Shown here piece by piece: positions 30,808-43,177 of a DNA stretch of 64,000 nt; the stretch's first letter is position 1; every line of letters starts with the position of its first letter. Made by a program: the position numbers and the translations under genes. The stretch comes from Sphaerolaimus hirsutus. Taxonomy: Eukaryota; Nematoda; Chromadorea; Monhysterida; Sphaerolaimidae. The notes under the pieces are model-generated. The model worked only from the letters and a program-made list of their open reading frames with translations, did no database searches and had not been told where the DNA came from. The stretch spans positions 7,271,855-7,335,854 of the forward strand of contig OZ038455.1 in assembly GCA_964036195.1 (NCBI GenBank), written 5' to 3'.

Positions 30808-30950
30808 TCCACCTATACAATTTCGAGAGAACTGCACGCTAAGGATGCTTCAATGCAAAAGATAGGAGGCACAATCACAGGCCTCATTGTGCCCGATTCG
30901 TGTGTGTTTTTGCACACAATGCAGTCACTATTTATTAGTACAAATGCCCT
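30808..30950 (+). repeat. SINE-like body, copy 2
   Basis: Homologous to 27,788-27,940. It follows AAGCACATTGGCTGG, a remnant resembling the A-box part of the tRNA-like head. Confidence 0.55.
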
Positions 30951-31259
30951 TTACAAACACGATCCACAATCTTGACAAACAGGGTTAGTAGATGGCAAAG
31001 TTGCTTCCCAAGAATGCAATTGCACATGTATAGGGGGTTGACTTTAGTTTTTAGGGGCTGAGTTTACAATTCAGGGTTGAGTTGATGGGTGTTGATAAAT
31101 TAGGGTTGAGTTGACAGAAGTTTAAAGATAAGGGGCTGTTGACACAAGTTTAAAAATTAGAGGCTGAGTTTATGGGAGTTGAGTTGATGGGTGTTTGCCA
31201 AATTAGGGGCTGAGTTTATGGGAGTTAACAATAACATTACCATAATCCTTAAGTGAGGC

Positions 31260-33480
31260 CCCCGGGGCTAAAAAATATAAATTGTGATATAATGCATTTG
31301 TGGGTTACTGATTACAATGATTTGAAATATGCACTCCATTCTGACAGTACATTACGATAACCCTGAAATTGAACCCAAAATGGGGCCAAAATTTTCAAAT
31401 TGTGAAATGATGCATTGTGGGTTTCTAATTGCACTGATTTGATATATAATGCACTCCATTTTGACACTACATTACCATAACCATGAAAATGAACCACTGG
31501 GGCCAAAAACTTTCAATTTGTGAAATGATGCATTTTTGGGTTTCTGGTTGCACTGATTTCAAATTTAGGTTTCTGATTGCACTGATTTGATATATGCACT
31601 CCATTGACACTACATTACCATAACCCGAAAAATGAACCCATGGGGCCAAATACTTTCAATTTGAGAAATGATGCATTTTCAGGTTTCTGATTGCACTCAT
31701 TTGAAATATGCACTTCATTTTGACACTACATTACCATAACCCTGAAAATGAACCACTGGGGCCAAAAAATTTCAATTTGTGAAATGATGCATTTTTGGGT
31801 TTCTGATTGCACTGATTTCAAATTTGGGTTTCTGATTGCACTGATTTGATATATGCACTCCATTTTGACACTACATTACCATAACCCTCAAAATGGACCC
31901 ATGGGGTTAAATACTTTCAATTTGAGAAATGATGCATTTTCGGGTTTCTGATTGCACTCATCTGAAATATGCACTTCATTTTGACACTACATTACCATAA
32001 CCCTAAAATGAACCCCCTGGGCCAAAAACTTTCAAATCATAAAATGATGGATTTGTGAGTTTCTGAGTGTAGTGATTTCAAATATGCCCAGGGCTTAAAA
32101 AATTAGAAATTGTGAAATGATTCAATGTGGGTTTCTAATTGCACTGATTTGAAATATGCACTCCGTTTTGACACTACATAACCCTGAAAACTACATAACC
32201 ATAACCCTGAAAATGAACCTCTGGAGCCAAAAACTTTCAATTTGTGAAATCATTCATTTTTGGGTTTCTGATTGCACTGATTTCAAATTTGGGTCTATGA
32301 TTGCACCAATTTGATATATGCACTCCATTTTGACACTACATTACCATAACCCTAAAAATGAACCCATGGGGCCAAATACTTTCAATTTGAGAAATGATGC
32401 ATTTTCGGGTTTCTGATAGCACTCATTTGAAATATGCACTTCATTTTGACACTACATTACCATAACCCTAAAAATGAACCCCCTGGGCCAAAAACTTTCA
32501 AACCATCAAATGATGGATTTGTGGGTTTCAGAGTGTAGCTATTTCAAATATGCCCAGGGCTTAAAAAATTAGAAATTGTGAAATGATTCGATGTGGGTTT
32601 CTAATTGCACTGATTTGAAATATGCAATCCATTTTGACACTACATAACCCTGAAAACTACATAACCATAACCCTGAAAATGAACCTCTGGAGCCAAAAAC
32701 TTTCAATTTGTGAAATCATTCATTTTCAGGTTTCTGATTGCACTCATTTGAAATATGCACTTCATTTTGACACTACATTACCATAACCCCAAAATGAACC
32801 CCCTAAGCCAAAAACTTTCAAATCATAAAATGATGCATTTGTGGGTTTCTGATTGTAGCGATTTCAAATATGCACTCCATTTTGACACTACATTACTAAA
32901 ACTCTGAAATTGAACCCCTAGACCCAAAAATTTCTATTTGTAAAATGATGCATTTTGCAGGTTTCTTATTGCACTGATTTGAAATGACTCAATTTCAACT
33001 CTACATTACTGTAAGCCTTAAATTGAACCCATGGGGCTAATAAATCAGAAATTGTGAAATGATGCATTTGTGGCTTTTTGATTGCCTTGATTTGAAATAT
33101 GCACTTCATTTTGACACTACATTACCACAACCCTGAAAATGAACCCCCAGGGCCAAAAATTTTCAAATCATAAAATGATGTGTTTGTGGGTTTCTGATTG
33201 TAGCGATTTCAAATATGCACTCCATTTTGACACCACATTACTAAAACCCTGATAATGAACCCCTGGGCACAAAAACTTTCAATTTGTGAAATGATGCGTT
33301 TGTGGGTTTTTTATTGCAGTGATTTGAGATGTGCACTCCATTTCTACTCTACATTACCATAACCTTTTAAGTCTAACCCTTGGGGCTAAAAAATTGAAAA
33401 TTGTGAATTGATGCATTTGTGGATTGATGATAGTGATTTTTTGAAATATTCATACCATTTTCACACTACATTACCATAAA
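31260..33480. repeat. Satellite-like tandem array, about 115-145-bp units with about 465-bp higher-order period
   Basis: Units contain TTTGACACTACATTACCATAACCCTGAAAATGAACC (31,459-31,494 is one instance), GGGGCCAAAAACTTTCAA and GGTTTCTGATTGCACTGATTT. The GACACTACATTACC mark recurs at about 31,463, 31,606, 31,721, 31,866, 31,981, 32,168, 32,331, 32,446, 32,631, 32,767, 32,882, 33,111 and 33,228. The spacing 31,866 to 32,331, 31,981 to 32,446 and 32,168 to 32,631 repeats at about 465 bp, so groups of three units were amplified together. Confidence 0.85.
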
Positions 33481-33895
33481 CCTGAAAATGAGTTTACGGG
33501 AGTTTCCAAATTAGGGGCTGAGTTTATGGGAGTTTCCAAATTAGGGGCTGATTTCAAGCGAGTTTCCAAATTAGGGGCTGAGTTTATGGGAGTTTCTAAA
33601 TTAGGGGCTGAGTTTATTGGAGTATCCAAATTAGGGCTGAGTTTACAGCAGTTTCCAAATTATGGGTTGAGTTTACAGGAGTTTCCAAAATTGGGAGCTG
33701 AGTTTATGGGAGTTTTCAAATTAGAGGCTGAGTTTATGGCAGCTTACAAATAAGTGGCTGAGTTTATGGGAGTTTGCAAGTTAGGGGCTGAGTTTACAAG
33801 AGTTTGCAAGTTAGGGGCTGAGTTTATAGGAGTTTCCAAATTAGGGGCTGAGTTTACAGGAGTTTCCAAACTAGGGGCTGTGTTTACAGGATTTA
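33481..33895. repeat. Minisatellite, about 30-bp unit
   Basis: About 13 copies of TTATGGGAGTTTCCAAATTA plus GGGGCTGAG. A sparse, degenerate version also precedes the satellite (31,030-31,230). Unit lengths near 30 bp keep frames open, producing a repetitive ORF that I do not call a gene. Confidence 0.85.
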
Positions 33896-34425
33896 GAGGG
33901 GGTCCCCATGGGGTGCCATTTTTGGGGGGGTCTCCAGGGGGTGCCATTTTCTGGAGGTACATATCGGGGTGCCATTTCAAGGGGGTCCACATAGGGTGCC
34001 ATTTTTTGGGTGGTCCCCAGGGGTGCCATTTTTTGGTGGTCCTCGGGGGGGTGCTATATTTTTTTTTGCAGGGGGGTCCTAAGGGGGTGCCATTTTGGGG
34101 TGGTCCCCAGGGGGTGCCATTTTTGGAGAGTCCCCAGGGGGAGCCAACTTTGGGTGGGTCCCCAGGGGGTGCCATTTTTGTGGGGGTTCCTAGGGGGTGC
34201 CATGTTTGGGGGGTCCCCAGGGGGTGCTATTTTGGGGGGTCCCAAGGGGGTGCCATTTTTGGGGGGTCCCTAAGGGGTGCCATTTTTCGGTGGTCCTCAG
34301 GGGGTGCCATATTTGTGGGGCCCTAGGGGGTCTCATTTTTGGGCGGTTCCCAGGGGGTGCCACTTTTGGGGGGTTCCCCAGGGGGTGCCATTTGGAGGGG
34401 GGTCCCCATTGGGGTGTCAGTTTTT
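33896..34425. repeat. G-rich minisatellite, about 30-bp unit
   Basis: About 17 copies of GGGGGTCCCCAGGGGGTGCC followed by ATTTTT. It directly abuts the previous array. ORFs on both strands are repeat artefacts. Confidence 0.85.
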
Positions 34426-34456
34426 GCAAGCCTCTGAGTAGTGGGTACCTATAGCA

Positions 34457-34925
34457 GGATTCTCTCCAACCTTCAGTTGGGTTTTGTGGTTCTCTACAAT
34501 TAATACCACAAGGATTTACAAACACAAAAAGAACAGCAAAGCACAAATGTAACCAATTGAAGATTACAACAAAGTTTGACACCTTGCAAAAACCACACTA
34601 TCATATCACAAAACCTATACCACACAGAATGCACACTGCACACCATCATACCAAATCGCAAACTGTCCACATTTTACTACCGAGTTTCATGCCCAACCAT
34701 TTTACAGTTAACAGTTTTACATTTTACCAACCAAGTTTACAAAAATCCATTACAAAACATTGCATCTTTGGTATTGGTCTTGTTATTGTTGGTACATTAC
34801 ATACTGCATTTCAAAACACATGCCTAGCATGTGGGCAAACTTAACTAAAGTATCATATTTTCTCCAATGGTATTAATTGTAGAGAACCACAAAACCCGAC
34901 CGAAGGTCGGAGAGAATCCTGCTAG
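34457..34925. mobile_element. TA-target MITE with 55-bp inverted repeats
   Basis: GCAGGATTCTCTCCAACC at the left and GGTCGGAGAGAATCCTGC at the right head a roughly 55-bp inverted repeat that includes TGTGGTTCTCTACAATTAAT. TA precedes and follows it. The interior is A/C-rich without an ORF of note. A lone right end of the same family lies at 56,815-56,848. Confidence 0.8.
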
Positions 34926-36540
34926 TTAAAATCACAAGTTTGTATAGGAAAAACGAAGCGCGCGGCCGGTCAAATTCGCGTGCGGTTTAAAGATGTAGGC
35001 TGGCGCGAGTGCGCGGAGTAACAGTGGCACAACACATGCGACGTTGCCGCCACTATGCACAGGAATTAGTGCGTCCAAAAATTGGACTAGGGCAAGTCTC
35101 AATATGTGCAACGATCCTGCTTGTGCTCCGCAATCTGAGGGGAAGATTATCCGTATGGGAACTTGGCAGCTTGCCAAGTTTTTGACATCGCTATCAATAC
35201 AAATAAAATAGGCTAAAAATAGGTATATAACCACGTATACATAAGAAAATAATAATTATGAACATGATAATCGGCGAAATGAAGCACATTTTTAGCGATT
35301 TTGTGCAAAAAACATACCTTGGACTCAGACGTGGGTCAAATCGGATGGCTAGCTTGGACTAAATTGCAAGTTCCCATAAGTTACCCGATCCATCTGAGAG
35401 TGTGCGAAAAAGGCGGCACATCTTTGACGTGTATACTGGGAACCATACCGTATTAACACTGGGCTACCGGCCCAAAATTTATATTGGCAGTGGGCCAAAA
35501 ATTTTCGAAATAGCCTTACATATATTATATGTATGTGACTATGCGATATAGCCATGTATTAAGACGAAAATAGCGATTATGAACGTGAAAATTCGCAAAT
35601 GGAAGCAAATTTAATCGACTTGGGAAAAATTGGTGGGAAAATTGCTCAAAATACTATACGTAACTAGCAAATTGGACGCGGGCCAAGTTTTTATAAGTAC
35701 AGCGATTCGTTGATACCGGTGGTTCACCTGTTCCAAACTTCGGAGAGCCGCACATCTACGGATTTCAATTTGCCGTAGCGTCGCGAACAAAGTATCAGAA
35801 CTTCTGAAGTCTGCGTAATATCTGTAAAAATGTCAAAGAATAAGTACATTTTTTCGTTGCCCATTTTAACATGATTTAATTTACCGTTTTTGCTGTGCTT
35901 GGCTCCGCGTTTAATGTACCTTTGCCCGCCTACCGTAATCATTTTAAAATAAAAGGAATTTTTTACTTTCTCCTACAATGCACGTCGTATCGCGCTGTTA
36001 TCGACATTTGATTGAAATTTGTTCTTTTTGCAGGTAATACGCGCATCCATGCATCCTAAAGGAATCTCTCGATGCGTCTCGTATTTACATCGCGGTTTCC
36101 CATTTTATCCGTTTCTAGCATTCGAAAAACTTTGGCGGAGTGCCAACGGTTCATCCAGCAGTCTTATCGTGGTTGGTTTCTTTGCCTGGTAGCACTGAAA
36201 TCAGCATTAGTTGGTTTATGCGACTTGAGTGGTTAATTTCAGCCCTCCCGCTGCCCCTGCGGTGTAGCGGCGACGATGTGGTTGAAATTTTGTCCGGCTG
36301 CACATGAAAATGGCAAAGCAGGCAGTTAGCTGCACCGACTGCCTTTAGCAATGGTTGGTCGTGCTGATTTTGTTGATGGAGAAACGTTTCAAGTGGTTTT
36401 GGCATCTCAGCGATTCAGGGAACGTATAGATTTTGCACCCCCCCCCCGGAGTGCAGAAAATGAATAAAAATCGCTGAAATATCAATATTTATTTTTAAGA
36501 TGGACGTTTTGGAGGAACAGTTCAGGGCGGAGTGTAGCCC
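34926..36540. other. Intergenic; dispersed AACTTGGCAGC repeats, no gene recognised
   Basis: 35,155-35,300 and 35,480-35,650 belong to the dispersed AACTTGGCAGC/TATATAACCA family. 35,700-36,420 is unique-looking, with a minus-strand frame of 84 codons (36,151-36,405) that shows no family I know. Confidence 0.4.
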
Positions 36541-36839
36541 AACATGTCTGATAGATAGCTGAGCAGTCTCGAGGAGGGATTGGGAATGTTCAAGAAATTA
36601 AAAGTGTTCAAAGAATTAAAATTAAAGCCCTGGCAAAATTCTGCTACGTACCACTCCCACTCCGATTTTTTTGTGTTATTATGTAGCCCCCAATCAGGGG
36701 TCTCCTATGGGGGGGGGTTACCCCCCAAACACTCTAGCTACCTAACTTTTGATAATGACTTTTTTTGAAAAGAGTTTTTGAATTTAGTTTTAAAATTTAT
36801 GAATCCCCCCCCCCGCTCAAAAATCCTGGAAGCGTCCCT

Positions 36840-36977
36840 GGACCCATGACTCAAACCGAGGCAGGGTTCGAGATTTACCGCAATTACACAGTGCACGCAA
36901 GTTACCATTCACAGATCGTTATCGGCCGTCCTGGCGCCTTCCGGTCCACGATCAACTCGTGCCTGCAGCCGCAGTGA
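36840..36977 (+). CDS. Possible 3'-terminal exon, unrecognised
   Basis: A GC-rich frame reads EAGFEIYRNYTVHASYHSQI then GRPGAFRSTINSCLQPQ and a TGA at 36,977. It sits immediately after a transposon end (CCTGGAAGCGTCCCTG). It could be a real last exon or a short chance frame; no splice site is convincing. Confidence 0.25.
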   Translation, partial: GPMTQTEAGFEIYRNYTVHASYHSQIVIGRPGAFRSTINSCLQPQ

Positions 36978-37212
36978 CGACGTAACTGCTTTGTGCCGTT
37001 TCATTCTACCATTGGGTTGGATTCGGTGCGTTTACATTATTCTTGAGGTTGAGAGCGAGGGTCTTTCCGCGGGGGCTGCCCCCCCCCCCCCCCCCAACTC
37101 CGCCAGCTATCTATCTATCTCAGAGGCCGCTCATCTATCTATCTATCTCAAGGCAAATTTTTTGGCTACCCCCTGAGCCCCCCCCCCAAATCGCTCAGCT
37201 ACCTACCTTACT

Positions 37213-37665
37213 CAGTGGCGTAGCCAGGGGGGGGGCGGGGGGGGGGGCGGCCGCCCCCCCCCCTTCCCGGGTGAGACGTGAGAAATGTCATGAAATGTGT
37301 TCTGGTGCAACGATTTTGAGGCCATTTTTCAAAAATTTTGCGCGCAAGCGCGCAATAAAGCGTGACACCAAAGGCATTTTCTTTTTGCAGGTCGCAACGG
37401 CCTCAAGCTCGTTGAAAATGCACTCAAAGGTTCATTTTCGCTGTATACATATGTAAAATACATACATATACAGCGGTCTGTGGCGCCTATGCCAACGCCA
37501 ATGGCGCCATGGCGCGGCGCCTACGAATGGCGCCAGCGCCATGGCGCCATTCCCCTACTACATAGGTCAAATTTTAGGGGGGGGGGGGCGCCGCCCCCCC
37601 CGTTCGCGGGGCTCCGTAAACAATCCGCCCCCCCCCCCCGCTCAAAAATCCTGGCTACGCCACTG
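37213..37665. mobile_element. hAT-like element, CAGTGGCGTAGCCAGG family
   Basis: Tips CAGTGGCGTAGCCAGG and CCTGGCTACGCCACTG are exact inverses. Exact 8-bp duplication ACCTTACT (37,205-37,212; 37,666-37,673). Long G/C runs near the tips and GGCGCC words in the core. Confidence 0.9.
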
Positions 37666-37673
37666 ACCTTACT

Positions 37674-38593
37674 GGAGCGATTTTTAAAAAAATTTGCCCC
37701 AAGTTTTGCTCAAAATCACGATTTTGAGCATTTTATTGTTTTTCACCTTCAAAATCGCGGCTTTCACCTGTACACACGTTTATATACACTCCTGGAACAA
37801 TGTCTTTATCCCTTCGATTTTTTTGCTTCAATGGTGAACCAAACATTAAATATGGGTCACTGAGAGGTGAAACTCATACATAGGTGTGGTAATTATGTTG
37901 ACCCCCCACAGTAGAAATATGGTCCCCTCCTGCGTACATAGTCAATAAATCGTTAACTGTGAACGCAGTGCCTTCCGCGATTTTTTTTAGGATTGTTTAC
38001 ATTTCGCTTAATGCGAGCAGTCGTGAGCTGGCACGGTGCCAACATTTCGTTTTGTTCATAAATTAAAAAATAGGCACCATGCTGGGTCAATATTTGTCTG
38101 CCAACCAATGGCAGACGATTTTGAACATGATGCGAAATCAAATCCGAGTGCAGAGTATTTATCAAATCACCCGGGTGAAGATTATCAAATCACAAATTGG
38201 CAAAGTGATAAATATTCAAGCAGTGCATTGTTTTTTCACATCACATCGCAGTCTTTTTCATTGTTTTAGCAGATTTTCTTCTTTGTTTGAACGTTTTAGC
38301 ATAAGGGATAAAGACTTGTTTCCACCGGAAATTTGACTTTGGATCGCTGTCAAATGAGCAGCAAGGCACCCAGAAACCTAAATCGACGTGTGGCATAAAG
38401 GGACCTTCATTTACAAGAATTCATCCCATGTATACCCCGACATGGGTTGCACATTAGCAGGGGAGACATAGATTTTTTTGTTCCCGATCAGGAGGATAAC
38501 GACATTTTTCCAGGAGTGTACCTATTCTTAGCCTATTTTGGCTACTTTTCCCCTTTCCGCCTTCTATGCATAAAAAAGCCTATATATTTTGCC
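37674..38593. other. Intergenic, no gene recognised
   Basis: AT-rich, with several short ORFs below 130 codons and no known motif. No repeat structure that I can define. Confidence 0.35.
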
Positions 38594-38601
38594 CCCGCGA
38601 G

Positions 38602-39552
38602 TAGTGATGTTAAATGCACCGGGAAAAATGGCACCGCACCGCACCGGCACCTTTGCCAACGCATGGAAAGGGCACCTGGCACCCTGGGGCACCGGCCAGA
38701 AAATGGCACCGCACCGGCACCGGTGCCTTTTGGAAAAAATGGCACCGGCACCGAAGGGCACCGGCGGGTTGCCGGTGCTAGCACCGAAAAGCACCGCACC
38801 GGGCTGGAATTTCTGAAGTAAATATCGGGCAGTTTCTCAGTGGTCTCACATTTGGAAGTGCATATTTCCATGAATTTTCAACCGATTTTGATGGTTGTAC
38901 ACTTAAAATGATCAGAACGATGTGGCAATCGCTTTTATGAAGCAATTACAACGATTACAAATAAAAGATAAAATATTTAATTCATTACAATGTCCATAGC
39001 CACTATTCTCTACTGATCGGAGTCGTTGCTGTACAGAGAATGGAACTATCTCTGTCATAAACTGACAACAAATTTTGAACAAAAAAGTAAGATAAATAAA
39101 AAATATAAAAATGATTTAAAATTCAACAAAATTTTAGATTCGCTCATCAGATCACTTATTGGGTATAATGGATTTCACAGTAGGTATATTTATTTGATGG
39201 GAGGTTTACAAAATAGGTAGGCAAAAACGGTTGGGTAAATATATCGCTGTTTTTTTAAAATATGAATATGCACATACTATGGACAAAATTGCACAGCACA
39301 TGAAGCCTTCCCCGGTGCCTTTCCCGGTGCCTTTTACTTTGCCCTGGTGCTAGCACCTTTGGCACCGGCAAAAAAATGGCACCGCACCGCACCGGCACCG
39401 GTGCTATTCTGAAAGGTGCTATTCTGAAAAAAATGGCACCGGCACCGGCATGGCACCCCTGAAGATTGCAATGGCACCGCACCAGCACCGGTGCTGGTGC
39501 CCTTCGGTGCCCAGCACCGGGGCACCGGTGCCCCGGTGCCTTTACATCACTA
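38602..39552. mobile_element. hAT-like element with GGCACC/GGTGCC arrays
   Basis: Tips TAGTGATGTTAAATGCACC and GGTGCCTTTACATCACTA. Exact 8-bp duplication CCCGCGAG (38,594-38,601; 39,553-39,560). Arrays of GGCACCGCACCGGCACC fill 38,614-38,810 and about 39,300-39,545, around a 0.5-kb AT-rich core. The tips are nearly those of the GGCGCC element at 3,061, but the word has one changed base per half. Confidence 0.9.
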
Positions 39553-39839
39553 CCCGCGAGCCCCCCCCCCCCAGCCCCATCCAGAAAATTTTCAGCTATC
39601 TATCCCTCCGAAGGAGCGATTTGCTATCTGTCCTACCCCACGCGAGGGCAGAAATCTTGGAGACCCCTGCATCTAGGTGGTCAAGGGTCGCTGCGGATAC
39701 CGTATTTCCTCGAATTAACGCCGGAAATTTTAGTGGTGCCAGAGTTGAAGTTTGGGTGGTAACCCCGGAACCCCCTCGTCCAACCACCGCACTGAACCCC
39801 TCCACTCAGCAGTGCCTATGAAGACCCAGTGCTCAAGTA

Positions 39840-40660
39840 CGGGGGCCGTACCTATGTACCTAAGCCCTGGGTCTACATTGGCACCAGATAATGCTACTTG
39901 TGCTGGCAAATAACCGCTAGGCAACAAACACCGCATGGCAACAGCGCTCATAGCGCAACTGCGTGTGCTCATTGGGCAACAATCACCGCATGGCAACCGC
40001 GACACGCGCGCATGCAGTCCGCTGCCGCGGGGCGCCCGCCCAGCCGGCGCCAATGGCGCAGCGCATGTCTACATTCTGCCGCGCCGCCGCCCAAAGTTGC
40101 AGTAGACGAATAGACGCCAGCCGTACTGCGGCGCGGGGGGGGGCAGTATATCAGCGCGCCGCGTGTCTTTTGCAGGTGCAAAAATGCCGCGAAATAAATT
40201 GCACCGCACGTATGCAGTGGACATCGGATTATCGCGACACGCGTACAAATTTGCCCGCGCATGCATTGTTCTGCGACGACAATACCAGGCATAATTACGT
40301 TATGATTCATATCATTCGGCTGTTCATATCGTTATGCGGCTGAACCACAGACATGACTGCGCGGCTGGGGCGAAAGTAGGCGTGAACGCGGCGGCGTGCC
40401 TTTTACAAAAAAATAATGTGGGAGTTGACTCGGCCGCGCGGCAGGAATGGCGCCAGTCGGACGCGAGCGCATCGGCCTCTCACGTGCTGGCGGCGCCATG
40501 GCGCCAGCTTGGCGGGTGCCTACGGTCAGTGTGCGTGTGCCGCAGTTGCCATGCGGTGATTGTGGCCTACTGAGCGCAGGCAGTTGCGCTATGAGCGCTG
40601 TTGCCATGTGGTGTTTGTTGCCTACAGCTGCTGGGTCCTTGTGCTGTGCACCGGGTAAAC
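39840..40660. mobile_element. GC-rich foldback
   Basis: 39,840-40,060 mirrors 40,490-40,660. An example is GCAACAGCGCTCATAGCGCA versus TGCGCTATGAGCGCTGTTGC. GGCGCC words lie at the inner side. No target duplication was identified. Confidence 0.6.
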
Positions 40661-40708
40661 TTGAGCATGGGGTTCTAGCCTTTGGGCCATTCTTTTCTCA
40701 CTCGCAGA

Positions 40709-40850
40709 TGCTGGATGGCCGCGTGAGGGGGGCGCTGCGTTTGGTGCCGCGCCCGTCGCAGCCACGCTGGGGGTCTTTGCCGCGTGGCTGCGTGGAGGTG
40801 ACTCGCTCCGTCAGTTGATGCTCACTTGTGAGTTGGTATTCACTCGTTTA
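40709..40850 (+). CDS. Candidate exon of an unknown gene
   Basis: A good acceptor (TTCTTTTCTCACTCGCAG) precedes a GC-rich frame reading GGAAFGAAPVAATLGVFAAW then LRGGDSLRQLMLTCEL, with a possible donor GTATTC. Base composition is like the POLR1A exons and unlike the surroundings. I do not recognise the protein. Confidence 0.3.
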
Positions 40851-41072
40851 TTACGTGGGTAGGTTACGTTTCCGAGCGGATTTTGTTGGGTGGTTTGTGC
40901 GGGCCAGGGACGTATCCAGGATTTTTGTGCGGGGGGGGGGGGGTTGCTTGTTTACGGAGGCCGGCGAGCGGGCGGGTGGGCTCAGCCCCCTGCCCTATAA
41001 AATTTTGCCCACACAGTGATGGAATGGCGCCATTCGTAGGTGCCACGCCATGGCGGCATTGGCGCTGGCGCC

Positions 41073-41756
41073 TAGGGTTGACCGATGTTTTTTTAAAAAC
41101 GTTTTATTTATAAAAAAACGTTTTTTTTTAAAAACATGACGTCCGAATTTTTTTTTTTTAAACATTGGCCGAAATTTTTAGTACTAAGCACTAGGTATTT
41201 TGCAAAATTTTTGTGCGCAAGCGCGCAATTTCACACACAAATTGACATTGGTGGTTGTTTTAATTGGTTTTGTTGCATTTTTAGTATTAAAGTATCCATT
41301 TCTATGTGCTACCATGGGTTAATAAGCCGTCATATGTTGCTGTAGTATATAATATTGAGGTAATGTGCTTCCATGTACCTCCACAGTGTGTAACTTCACT
41401 CCCAAAGTAACAACCTCGTTTTATAACTTTGTTTGATCACTATTCCGTGCCAAACTTTACCTGAAGTCACGATCACGAACATTCGACTATAAGGCGATAT
41501 ACAAACGATATGTTGACAAAAAATGGATATTTTTGACACAAATCACCACTTATAATGCTATCCCATGGCTCCACAGACATTATATGGTCATATATAACAT
41601 CACAGAGTATTGCCACTGTCTGATATACCTATATATGTTGACACAAGGTGGGAGCTCTGGTATCTGGGAGCTTTAAAAAAACGTTTTTTATTTTAAAAAA
41701 CGTTTTTTTAAATAAAAAAAAACATCGAGTTAAAAAAACGTTTTTTTCCAACCCTA
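41073..41756. mobile_element. hAT-like element with AAAACGTTTT arrays
   Basis: Tips TAGGGTTGACCGATG and TTTTTCCAACCCTA. Exact 8-bp duplication CTGGCGCC (41,065-41,072; 41,757-41,764). AAAAACGTTTTTT words at both ends. The core is homologous (inverted) to 56,233-56,814. Confidence 0.9.
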
Positions 41757-41823
41757 CTGGCGCCAGTTCCAGAAACCACTGTATTTGTATGTAAATACAC
41801 GTGTATACATATAGAGTGACGAG

Positions 41824-42982
41824 CAACGATGGAAAAAAACACAGAAATTGAACACAGAAATGAGTTTCTGTGTTTTTGTTTTACACAGAAACACGGAAAC
41901 TCATAAATTTTGAAAAACTCAAAACTCAATTGAGTTTTTTTTTGGAGAACACAGAAACACAGAAACACGGAAACACAGAAAAGTTTTTTGAGTTTTTGTG
42001 TTTTTTTCAGCGAAGCGGTTGAATGCACATTTATTCAGTGAAACTAAACAAAATAAGCATGTATAGTAAATTTATGTAAATATGTACATAATGTATTCAT
42101 ATTTTATAATGGTACAAAAAAGAAATTCAAGATGGCATGCACATCTCATGGTGGATTTGACAATTTAAGTTTTGACATTTAAGTATACCTTATTACCTCG
42201 AATTACCCCCCCCCCCTTGAATTAACCCCCCTCAAAATGGACTGGTGAAATAATAAGCCCCCCTCGAAGTAGCCCCCTCCGGGATGATGTACATCATGTA
42301 TCCAATGTACATGATGTATTTATTACTGCTAATTTGCATTGCAGCTACACATAGACTGTACTAGGTTGTGTAGCTATCTACATGTTTTTTTCAAATATAT
42401 CCTGTTTGTACGCATTTATAACCTGTTTTGGGTACGTAAATGCCTACTATTTTCTATGATCCTTACAAAACTTTCTGATGGAATAATAAACCCCAGTGGG
42501 GGTATTTCGAGGTAAATGGTAGTTGTAGTTCAAATCAATTTCATAGTCTTCCATACAGTGCACATCCATTGAAGAATTTTGGAGTAGTGCGTAAATTGTT
42601 GTTTCTGGGCATTTTGTTGCTGGTGTTGTGATGTTGATGTCCTCATTGTGGACATTTTTATGGACTTTTTTGACACTTGAATGAATACACAAATGTTTTG
42701 TGGGGTTAAAACATGTGTAAAACCAATTTTTTATAAGAAAACCACTGTTTCCAGATAAAAATGCTGTAAATCGATTTTTTGGGGGGAAAACTCAAAATTT
42801 TTTGGAAAAAACTCAAGTTTTTTAGAAAAAAAACTAAAAAAACTCGAGTTTTTACAAAAAACACAGAAATAAAAACAGAGTTACTCAAGTTTTTTCCGAG
42901 AAAAAAACTCAAAACACAGGTATTAATTTTTGAAAAACTCAAAACACAAAGTGTTTTTTTTTGGAGAACTTACCCATCGTTG
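41824..42982. mobile_element. hAT-like element with AAAACTCAAAACACAG arrays
   Basis: Tips CAACGATGGAAAAAAACACA and GAACTTACCCATCGTTG. Exact 8-bp duplication GTGACGAG (41,816-41,823; 42,983-42,990). Contains a TA-type MITE (42,188-42,519). Fragments of the same family occur at 740-980 and 55,856-56,030. Confidence 0.9.
42188..42519. mobile_element. TA-target C-rich MITE, innermost insertion
   Basis: Tips CCTTATTACCTCGAATTA and TATTTCGAGGTAAATGG with TA on both sides. Nested third-deep in the 40.9-43.2 kb stack. Confidence 0.75.
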
Positions 42983-43177
42983 GTGACGAGACCCCTTGTG
43001 GGATGAGTTTCAAGGATTTGTTTGTATGGGGACCCACCCACTGATAATTATACGTTTGAGGAGGTGAATGCGCGCTTGCGCGCAAAATTTTTGCACATAT
43101 GATGAAAAATGTATAGAAAAAGTTGCATTTCCGACGATTTTTTGGTCTCACCCCCTGGATACGGCCCTGGTGCGGGC

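Larger units (their letters stand above)
40905..43169. mobile_element. hAT-like element (CAGGGACGTATCC family) holding two further hAT-like insertions
   Basis: Tips CAGGGACGTATCCAGGAT and ATCC..GGCCCTG (CCTGGATACGGCCCTG). Exact 8-bp duplication GTGCGGGC (40,897-40,904; 43,170-43,177). Inside lie 41,073-41,756 and 41,824-42,982, each with its own exact duplication, so the host element was about 0.4 kb before they arrived. Confidence 0.88.

Noticed and set aside
33754-34326. 190-codon + strand ORF with GxxKLGAEF and GGxxFLGGS repeats
   Set aside because: The minisatellite units are close to 30 bp, so frames stay open on both strands. There is no start context and no conservation of the unit as protein.
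31260-34425. CRISPR-like array
   Set aside because: Units are contiguous or degenerate tandem repeats without unique spacers, in a eukaryotic genome.
34557-34844. 95-codon ORF rich in His/Thr
   Set aside because: Lies wholly inside a MITE and has no family features.
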